From Sthenelais limicola (Eukaryota; Annelida; Polychaeta; Phyllodocida; Sigalionidae): a stretch of 64,000 bases of DNA. The stretch spans positions 57,246,986 through 57,310,985 of the forward strand of contig OW804097.1 of the NCBI GenBank assembly GCA_942159475.1. Reading direction: 5' to 3'. Below are positions 55,720 to 64,000 of this stretch, piece after piece. The position numbers and the translations under genes are program-made. How positions within the stretch are numbered: the stretch's first letter is position 1; each line of letters begins with the position of its first letter. A model generated the notes under the pieces. The model worked only from the letters and a program-made list of their open reading frames with translations. It was not told the DNA's origin and searched no databases.

Positions 55720-55740
55720 GTCGCTCGCCCCCCCCCCCTT
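55720..55740. repeat. Poly(C) run inside a pyrimidine-rich segment
   Basis: Nine C in a row at about 55730, within CT-rich sequence at 55700-55840. Confidence 0.8.
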
Positions 55741-55939
55741 AGCTCCTCCCAGTCCTTCTTTCCGCTCTTGCATACCCTCCCCCATTCTCAATCGATCACT
55801 CTCGGTATCTCTCGCACTCTTTGTATCTTAGTGTGTGTCTCTCTTTCTGTTATTATGAACTTATGATAATATAGAGAAACTGATAGATGAAAAAGACAAT
55901 TGATAGAATTGTATATGTCACAAAATTACTACACAATAT

Positions 55940-56230
55940 TTCTTGCTTTCTGGTACTCTCAACTCTCTTAGACTTTGTCTCTGCCCCATATCGCACTCTG
56001 TCCCCTCCTACTATGTCGGTCATTTTCTTTTCCTTGCGTATCTTTCTCTCTATTTCCCTTCAATCTCTCCTTTCTCACTTTCTTCCCCCATCTCCTTCAT
56101 ACGTTGTACCTGTCTGTCTGTCACTCAGGCTCTCTCCATCTCCATTTCATTTGCCATCTTTGTCTCTGTTCTGGTTACCTTATCTGACCTCCATCTCTGG
56201 CCATCTCTGTCTGTTTCTTGATCGATCTAC
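55940..56230. repeat. Pyrimidine-rich tract
   Basis: CT-dominated plus strand with TCTCTC words. Overlapping plus-strand frames here are low-complexity (Ser/Leu/Phe/Pro) and are not genes. Confidence 0.75.
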
Positions 56231-56374
56231 ATCTACCTTATAAATCACATGAATTAATTAAACACAGTTAACATCGGTCAAGAACTAAAGATTTTCTACT
56301 TTTTGTTCCATTCCATTCCAACCCTTCTAAAAGTTAGTTTACCAAAACTTTGGAGGATTTTGTCCACATTGACA

Positions 56375-56755
56375 TATCGGAGACCCGCCAAAATCCTCTC
56401 CCGAAGTCGAAACGGCCAAGAGAAAATGACCGCCGGTGAGCGATAATAAGTGTAGCCACCACAGGAAAGCATTTTGGCAGGTCTTCTAAGTATAAATGTG
56501 GACTTTTATGAAGACCTGTAGCAAAAACAATCCTCCAAAATATTGGTAGCTATTGGTCAAATGACGTATATATTGGAAAAGAAAAGAGAATATAACAACC
56601 ATTATTAAAGGACTTTTCATGAAGCCCTTAAGCAAAGACAACCAGACAAAATCCTCCAAAATATTGGTCAAATGACTCGTATACATAGGTTGGAAAAGAA
56701 AAAACAAACGTTAGAAAATTTGTAGTTTTTGACCGATGTTGAGACTGCAGCTTGA
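56375..56755 (+). repeat. Dispersed repeat family 1, copy c, with internal duplication
   Basis: Shares GACCGCCGGTGAGCGA, CAAAATCCTCC and GTTTTTGACCGATGTTGA with the copies at 10963-11850 and 25200-25480. A 120-bp inner part (CAATCCTCCAAAATATTGGT) is present twice. Confidence 0.6.
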
Positions 56756-56759
56756 ACAG

Positions 56760-58200
56760 TTCTGAATGAAATGGACATGCGCAGTGGCACTTGGTAATCC
56801 ACTGTGGACTTGATTCCTCCCTACCACACGTAGCAATGACCGCCTCTCAAGTCGATATCTTCACATTGGGGAGCTCTTTGCTTATTGATCATCTAAACTT
56901 CAAAGGTCTGGTAACTCACACATTATATATGAACTTTGTAAACCTACTTTCGGTATATACATTTTACTTCCACAGGTTGCCTCTCATGTTACCTGGGAAA
57001 TACTATCAGCTCTAATTACCACATATCGATTCTTCACTACTATTTTAGACAGGAAGGCAATCTATACAGCATGTATAGACCATTCTAGCAAATCACATAT
57101 CTGCCTTGTATAAGGTATACAGCTGATATAAATATGAAGTATAGTATACACTATTTTGATGTGGGGTGTCTCATAAAAATAAGAGGACATTTTACGATAT
57201 ACATATATGATATAGGATGTGTCATGCAATGTATCTTAGTATATGTTATACAATAAGTCTTAGTATATGATAAATTACGTTCTTCCATATTGTACTTGAT
57301 TATTTAACTTCCATAAGAACCAATATTATTTTTAATGAAAATCTGAAGGTGAATATTGAAAGAAATAGTGTATAATTATATTATTTCATAAATTCAATAA
57401 CCTATTCAGACTGCAATTAACAGATTTTTAAAGACAATAGTCTTCAATAGTAAAATACTTCTTAAATTTAAGATTTCTTGTAAATGTTTACGATATCTTA
57501 AACCCATATACAACACTATTGTAAATAGATTAGGTCTATGATGTTTTTATGGAACACCCCCTCTGTGACTTGTATAGACTGATATATCCCTATGCATATA
57601 TTTTGATATGGGGATTTTGATTCATATAAGTATGCAAACAAGATATCAATATTGGAGAGAATCTCTACTTTCATAAATGTTAACCGAGAAATAAAATTCA
57701 CTTGATAAAGATGAATTAAACTGTGACCTACCGGTATCCGAATTATAGGGTATCTGAAGATTCATAATCCATCATGATTTCAGTATCATTTAGGTAAGGA
57801 TCATAACATGGTTCACTATCTATGGACACCCACGGCCAAAAGCCAAAAAGTTCGTACCGGCTACTGCAGCCTTTGAGGCCCCGAGTGAGAGAAGCTTTCC
57901 CACTCTCATCGGCATGGTAGTTTCCTAACCCTACCTCTTACCCTACACATCTGTACTCTATTCATCACCCCTCACTATCTATTACCATCTTACATATTAT
58001 CCCATCTCTATTAATTTCCTTCCGTATCTATTTGTCTTCGCTAAGCATTTGGTAAGGAATTTTTAGGGAACAAATTTACTACACAGACCATGCTATTTTG
58101 TATTCCTAATGTAAGAATTTCCTATCAATAATATTGTTATAAGCAAGGAAAAATAGAATCGTGGGGAATGTTGTAAGTAATGATTTCCTATGCAACATGC
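56760..58200. other. Gene-free stretch
   Basis: AT-rich; no gene or clear repeat recognised. Confidence 0.5.
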
Positions 58201-58208
58201 CCCTGTAG

Positions 58209-58343
58209 GTTTCCAGTAATGAGAGTAAGAATTTTAATTGTGTTCCTCTGGGAGTTTACGAATTCTTTAATAACGATGGAGATCTGGAACTGCAATTTCT
58301 CATGGGTGATATGATTAAATTTTTCTATAAGCTGAGTGGATGA
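58209..58343 (+). CDS. Candidate terminal exon, unrecognised
   Basis: The acceptor GCCCCTGTAG ends at 58208. Forty-four codons follow to TGA at 58341-58343; the peptide is protein-like (FNCVPLGVYEFFNNDGDLEL, then QFLMGDMIKFFYKLSG). The other two frames close early. No partner exon was found. Confidence 0.25.
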   Translation, partial: VSSNESKNFNCVPLGVYEFFNNDGDLELQFLMGDMIKFFYKLSG

Positions 58344-61300
58344 TCGACAAGGTGAGTAGCTATGTCATCTTGGTGTATTTGTTTAGAATCATAAAATATA
58401 ATACTTCCCTAATAAATTATTAGTACAGTTGGACCCTCCCCTAATAGACCTGTTAATCTATGTGTATAAGTGCAGCGGTGCCAATGCAGTGACTTATTCT
58501 ATACGTATGAATTGTGGGTTTAATGATTAAAGCATGAAACTTCTCATGGCGGTAGATGAGGACCTTGAGAACATTTTAGAACATAGGGCCATTGCGATTT
58601 TGCCCCTTAACGACTATGGAAGCCATTTTCCAAAATGGCTGCCATTTGTACTCTCCCACTACAAAAGGATTGCTGTTAGAGTGGTTTTAACCACACCTAC
58701 CCACCCACCCCCTATATATATAATAGACAATAGGAAGTCTACCTTTAAGTCAGATAAGTATCACAATTATCATGGCCGTGGGGCTAAATATATGCAGTTG
58801 TGCATTCGATGCATGTCCGAAGTTACTGATAGGCCCCGGAAAAGGTTTAAAATCATATACAGCGGGTTCATCGTATTCTTACGTGTACATATATGATTAT
58901 GCCTATTGACTAATAAGATTCATACAATTATGACGGGTAACGCATGGAAATTTGATATGCGTACCGGTATTCCCTTAAGTGTATTAGTATATTATTGTTT
59001 CCTTTAATGAGAGGGCAGAGGCAGAACCTGTATAACTCTCCACACACCTATGAAACCCTGAATAACAATTATCTGGATGATGATGCATTTGGGTGAGTAT
59101 TGGGCGGGGGGGGGGGGGAGGTGAGGGCAACAAGGGATGTCATGAGTAAATGTGCAGTTATGTGGCAAGTGTTGTATGACCGCCGGAAGGGGTGTCTGGA
59201 TGCAGTGTGCCCCCACGCTTCCCTTGAAATTTCATTCGTCTATATTCAATTTCATTTGTCTTTTTCTGATGGTGAACACCGCCAACAGTCACATGTTACT
59301 TCCAGCTATAAGAAGGCAGGTATAACTTGTTTTAATCATATAAACTGTTGACAAATCTATAGACAAAGGTGAAGGTCAATCCCAGGATAGCCTTAACTCA
59401 TCATCTGCCGCTTGCATGAGGTAAGATGGCTGCAGGTGGCGGTTGTTTGCCACACAGACTGTTCAGGTGTTTGATTTCTATCCAGTGCACTTTATAACCC
59501 TGATTAATTGCTGTCCACCAGGGAACTCTTAGATCTGTAACCTCTGAGGATACTGTAGTAGCCCTCTAAAGCCTACAGCTACATGTACAGCTACAGCTGT
59601 ATGTATACATACAGAACAATATTTGCATACATATGTGATGTCTTACCGACACACCATTTTAAAATCGCAAACATTATATTTTTCAAATGTTTTTTTTTCA
59701 CACAAAAACCCGTTGTGGGAATAGTATCACATTAAAGGTTTTAACTGTTTTTTTTTATTAAAAAGAAATCAAGTTGAGGCCTATAACATATACAATTACA
59801 AAAAAAAGGTAAAAAAAAATAGATGTTTCCAAGAGTCGCCTTAAAAGATTATCATAACGTATTACTGTCAAATTAATCAGTCTTCTCTCATATTGCACAT
59901 CAATATCAATCTATATTCAAAGACATCAACAAAATAATCAGTAAAAACTATATACCTATTTATATATCCACTTATTTTTCATCAATAATGATAGAAAATA
60001 AGTAGAGCACAAAATTGGATTTTGTTCTGCAATGTTTTAAGCCTATGGAAATTATATGGAAAGTACCTCAAACCATCGATTTTATTTTTATTTCTATGAC
60101 CAGAAACATCATTCATTTATATTCATTGAACATTAACTAAGCATATTAACCCACTAAGAAATAACCCTACGGCAGCGTGGGAGGAACATCGCCCCCGGCG
60201 AGCCCATGGATTGTACATACTGTCAATAAAAATATATATTAAAAAAAACATTCTCCAGCTAATTCCTCCCAGCTGAATAATGGGGTCAGGATGTAGGGTA
60301 ACGGGGGTATAAGTTTCCTCAATAAATAAATTAATATTAGCATGAATTATTTTCTGTAAGCATTATAATGTGTAAGAAACACTAGTAAAAATAAATAAAT
60401 AAAAAAAGTTTTTGAACTAATTGAGTTAGGGACCACAAGCATAACGCAGGATGTCGCCGTTACGGGGGTTTATAGAGGGGCGGGGGTCTGGAGAGGGGTT
60501 GAAACTATTTTGTCTAAATTTTTCCATACTAATTTCGCCTCTAAATACCTAAATATAACTTATATTTACCTCCATAAACAACCGAAACAACTACACAAAT
60601 CAACTTAACAGGAAAACAAGGGGGAAACAATGTTATTGATATGTTTGTACATATTCTAGATATAATGGATTATATGTGGATAATGGGCCAGAGGGTCAAT
60701 GACCTATGACCTTTGCCGCGGCCATTACCATTACCGTTACTAAATGGCTATTTGGCTGTAACTTTTCTTCTAGTTGGAATATCTTGACAACTAAAGAGTG
60801 TTATGACCCTTATATCAAGACCTATCAAGTACACACTAATTTGAAACATTATGCATATATTTTTATTATTTATTTCTGATTTCAATTGTCATTTAAGTTG
60901 AAATATTTACCTTTCCCCTCTGCCCTTACCATCAGAATTCAGGTCACAGTTTCTACCAAGCTGCCCTGACTACAATATTTATTTTTAACGTTCCCAATTT
61001 CGTCTATATTAGCAGCAATATATCTAGTTTATGTATGAGAAAAAATAAATCAATGGAAGCAATTTTTAAAAGAATAACATTTTCTGGAGGGCCAAATGAC
61101 GCATTTTTGGTGGAATTGCTCATATATGGAATACCTGTCACGTATCACATGCATATTTTATAGATAGCAATGTGCCACCACTGGAATCACATTGCCAACC
61201 GTTTGTATTGGGGTATGCACATGTAAATAGCGTTGAGAGACCCAGGGTTTTCAAGACGGAATACCCAGGCATTTCTCACTTATATAACAGGACGGCCGAA

Positions 61301-61516
61301 GAGCTTAAAATCCAGCTGCAAGCGTCAATTTACTTAGTGAAAGTCTGAACAATAAGTATTAGCAGGAAATCAGTGACAATAGACTCTGATTAACCTATCT
61401 TGTGGAAATTCTAGTGAATAGTAAGGCCCATACTCGGCAGCATCGCCGAACAAGATGAACCAACATTGATACTTCAATACTCACTGAGTTTGGTTAAATT
61501 TGTTAAGTTTTGGTTA
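58344..61516. other. Gene-free stretch
   Basis: Contains a poly(G) run at 59106-59118 and A-rich patches (59690-59820, 60230-60250, 60390-60410). No gene recognised. Confidence 0.5.
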
Positions 61517-61551
61517 ATTTGCCCTGCCCTGTTGGACAGGGCAGGGCAAAT
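61517..61551. repeat. Perfect GC-rich hairpin, 15-bp arms, 5-bp loop
   Basis: ATTTGCCCTGCCCTG, TTGGA, CAGGGCAGGGCAAAT: an exact palindrome in AT-rich DNA. Confidence 0.95.
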
Positions 61552-61887
61552 ACATGTATATTTGCTAGAAGCATCTCAGTAGACTATGTGGACAGCAAAA
61601 CCCCTGAAAAAATGCCATCCACCCACAAATGTGTAATGACTATTCTTATTTCAGTATGGCTTCAAGACCTTCGTCATTAAATTTCACATTGATATTTGTT
61701 TTATCTAGTACAATCGGTAGTTAGTGCCTGTTACGTGGGGGTAATCTGTCTGGCATTCATTATCACTACTTTGCCATTTCCAGTATTTTGAAACAATACA
61801 AATTAAATATTATTATGAAGGAAAACACCACAACCTAAAACTTCGGCATTTGCCAGCTTATTAAAAGCATATGTTGGTATATTAAAC

Positions 61888-61928
61888 TCACGACGTTTCA
61901 ACCCGGTTTGCGGTCTTCTTTAGGTGAT
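61888..61928 (-). ncRNA. Hammerhead/Penelope-terminal-like motif, minus strand
   Basis: On the minus strand, CACCTAAAGAAGACCGC is followed by ACCGGGTTGAAACGTCGTGAG. The GAAACGTCG end is intact, and the CTGATGA part is altered to CTAAAGA. This arrangement is common at ends of Penelope-like elements. A functional ribozyme is unlikely. Confidence 0.4.
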
Positions 61929-62279
61929 AACAATACACATTATAATTACAGCAATCAAATCAAATCAGGTGTAAAAATCCAGAATATGGGGCCGAAGAGA
62001 TGTTTTATTGCGCGGCAGGGTCGTACACTGGCCTAGAAGATTAATCCTCAGTAGACTAAAGACTATGCCTTTATTGTATTCTGACCTGTACTCTGTCTCA
62101 CAGTCGTGGTCAATAATTATATATAAACCAGATATGCTAGAGCTAATAAATAATCATACAATCACAATTGTATTTGTTCATCATAATATATATCCTCCGA
62201 AATAACTTAATTATAATTGTATTACATGTAATATATATTTATGAAAGACTGCACATAAAGCTACCCGAATAGGCTTCAG

Positions 62280-62360
62280 TAGTCTCCTGTCTCTCCTGTC
62301 TCTTTCCTCTCTCTCCTCTCTCTCCTCTATCTCACTGTCCCACTTTCTTCCCCCCACCCA
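62280..62360. repeat. TCTCTC-rich tract
   Basis: Pyrimidine-only stretches with CTCTCCTGTCTC words. Confidence 0.8.
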
Positions 62361-62719
62361 CCTCTCAATTCTGAGAATATGTTGGTATATTGGCCGTGGG
62401 GTGATGTGGGTATTTGGTGTCCTTCTACCTGTTTTACTCCTCCAGCGCAATATTCACTATACGTACTACTCAGATACAAGTTTACAGTGGGTCTCATTAT
62501 TAAAACCTCCACTTATAAGACAAGTCACATTCCTCTCAGTGTAATTTTATTTTATTTTTTTTTCAATATTTTTGATAAGTTTTCAATATTTCTGATAAGT
62601 TATTGCACCGCATTATAGCATTGCAAATTATGATTGAGTACTGCTGGTCCACATATTAGAGACCTAGTTCATAGCTGCAATGAATTTAGAATATAATAAA
62701 CTAGCAAAGTCCTCCGGAC

Positions 62720-62880
62720 GGTCACCCTCTTCCTCTCACTGTCTCTCCCCTCCTCTCTCACTGCCTCTCCTCATTTTCTCCCCCTGCCTCTGCCCTCTTT
62801 TTTCCTGTCCCTACCCGCCTTCTCCTCTCCCCCTTGCTCTATACTCTTGTCCCTCACCCTATCCCCCGTATTTTTCCGCC
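62720..62880. repeat. Pyrimidine-rich tract
   Basis: CT-rich plus strand; the plus-strand frame 62680-62886 is low-complexity. Confidence 0.75.
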
Positions 62881-63350
62881 AAGTAAATATTATGCTCAGA
62901 ATTTAAATCTATTGACAATTTCGGCTCTCAATTTGTAACCTTTTGTACATGGCCCATAATGTATGTATTGCCTAGCGCTTTCTCTGTAAAAAGATTCACA
63001 ATTATAACTGTTGTACTAAAACATTGTCCTTTTCTTTCAATCATAATATAGTTGGCCTTACCTGATGCCTTTCGTTTTCGGTTAAGTACGCAGCGTTCTC
63101 TATCAGTATAGATATATATCCTAGATAAAGATATATTATTGTGACGGAACTTGTCACTATGTCAATGTTGTATCCTTAGCTGTGGTCCTCTGCAGTGATT
63201 CACACATGTGTAGCATTTATATAATTTTCCTTTCCTCTGACTCCCAATATCTTTCTCTATAACCTCCTAACTTCTCCCTAACTCTCCGTCTCTCTTTTCT
63301 CAGAACTGAGCTCATCAGGTAGCAGTGAGAAAGGAAGTACTTAACTTTAC

Positions 63351-63491
63351 CTGCCATCCAATAATTTCATGGGACGCAGCAGCGAACTGGATGTAGGCGT
63401 GTCCTAGAGGTGCCCGGAACTGGGCTGAGTGATCTGCTTTGTACCTGATAGGCGCATATTTTTTCTTATTTGATTCAAGAGCTTGACACAT
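63351..63491 (-). CDS. Candidate internal coding exon of an unrecognised gene
   Basis: On the minus strand the acceptor TTGTCCTTACAG ends next to 63491 and the donor CAG-GTAAAG follows 63351. The 47 codons between are open in phase 0 on both sides: MCQALESNKKKYAPIRY, then KADHSAQFRAPLGHAYIQF and ASHEIIGWQ. Amino-acid use is ordinary and codons mixed, unlike the CT-rich sequence beside it. The first codon is ATG, so it could also be a first coding exon. Other exons would lie to the left on the minus strand or beyond the right edge. Family not recognised. Confidence 0.5.
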
Positions 63492-63535
63492 CTGTAAGGA
63501 CAATTCCAGCAATTGAGCTCCTGGGCTTCCCCGCC

Positions 63536-63810
63536 CACACTCTCTCTCCCTTGACCTCTCTCTCACAGCCTCTTGGGCGTGCTCTCTCTTTCTCTCTACC
63601 TTTCGCTCTCTTTCTCCGCCTTTCTTTCTCTTCTCCTTTTTGCTCTCTCTCCCTTACACTCACTATATTTCTCCCTTCTCTCTCTTCTCCTATCTCTCCC
63701 CCCCCCCTTTTGCCTTCTCCCTCCCTATCTCTCTCTCTTCTCCCTTTCGCTCTCTCTGTCCCTTTTTCTCTCTTCTCCGTTTCATTTTCCCTCTCACCCT
63801 TTCACTCACG
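63536..63810. repeat. Long polypyrimidine tract
   Basis: About 270 bp of almost only C and T on the plus strand (CTCTCT, CCTTTT, a C9 run near 63698). The several open frames here on both strands are by-products of this bias. Confidence 0.9.
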
Positions 63811-64000
63811 AAAACAATTACAATTGATCATATGAGACTTCCTTGACAATAATCCGCCATCTTCTATCACGTACCTAATGGGAAAACATTTATCATAGGA
63901 ATTGCACGGGAATATCTAAGCAATGCTTTAGAAATACTTCTTCTACAAATACTCCTTTAGACATCTCCTTTTTGTCAATATCCATTTGATGAACAAAGTA

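Noticed and set aside
55558..56243. Overlapping plus-strand frames behind the GPCR start
   Set aside because: CT-rich low complexity in more than one frame at once; no membrane protein pattern beyond composition.
63470..63846. Several plus-strand frames rich in Ser, Leu and Phe
   Set aside because: By-products of the polypyrimidine tract, low complexity only.

Overview
The window looks like an AT-rich nuclear genome segment from an invertebrate animal. The genes are split by GT-AG introns of about 0.3-5 kb. Non-LTR retrotransposon, Penelope-type, SINE and foldback/MITE sequences are abundant, and the host genes belong to animal families: a DUF4062-NTPase-TPR protein, a GT31 glycosyltransferase and a class A GPCR. 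I cannot name the phylum from sequence alone; the mix suggests a marine lophotrochozoan or non-vertebrate deuterostome, and this is inference. No bacterial operons, rRNA, CRISPR array or intact tRNA gene was seen.

Layout. 0-2.1 kb: a broken zinc-knuckle-like frame and a 163-bp tandem array, lying upstream of or in an intron of the next gene. 2.1-25.0 kb, plus strand: 19 phase-compatible exons of a TTC41/nephrocystin-3-like STAND NTPase (895 residues visible, 5' end outside the window). Its introns are loaded with repeats: SINEs, a MITE nested in a SINE, a LINE with an open reverse transcriptase, a second LINE fragment with a long hairpin in its coding frame, and a minisatellite running almost to a splice acceptor. 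25-42.3 kb: a graveyard of mobile DNA. It holds three foldback hairpins, a 5'-truncated Penelope-like element (GIY-YIG end), a broken two-finger C2H2 frame, and degraded pieces of a multicopy element-type protein family, part of it inside a 3.55-kb element with about 245-bp terminal inverted repeats. 42.9-46.1 kb, plus strand: a GT31 beta-1,3-glycosyltransferase-like gene with a degenerate DxD motif. 46-54 kb: mostly non-coding, ending with one MITE nested in another directly beside the next gene. 54.2-55.3 kb, minus strand: an intact single-exon class A GPCR coding region. 55.3-64 kb: pyrimidine-rich tracts, hairpins and two isolated candidate exons, the better one on the minus strand near the right edge.

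The three recognisable genes show no sign of a shared pathway; this is ordinary animal gene order. The most informative structures are the nested and inverted mobile elements, the DUF4062-NTPase-TPR gene (same effector-NTPase-repeat plan as STAND sensor proteins), and the GT31 gene with altered catalytic motif and a duplicated stem. All gene models come from reading frames and splice sites read by eye; no database search was run.
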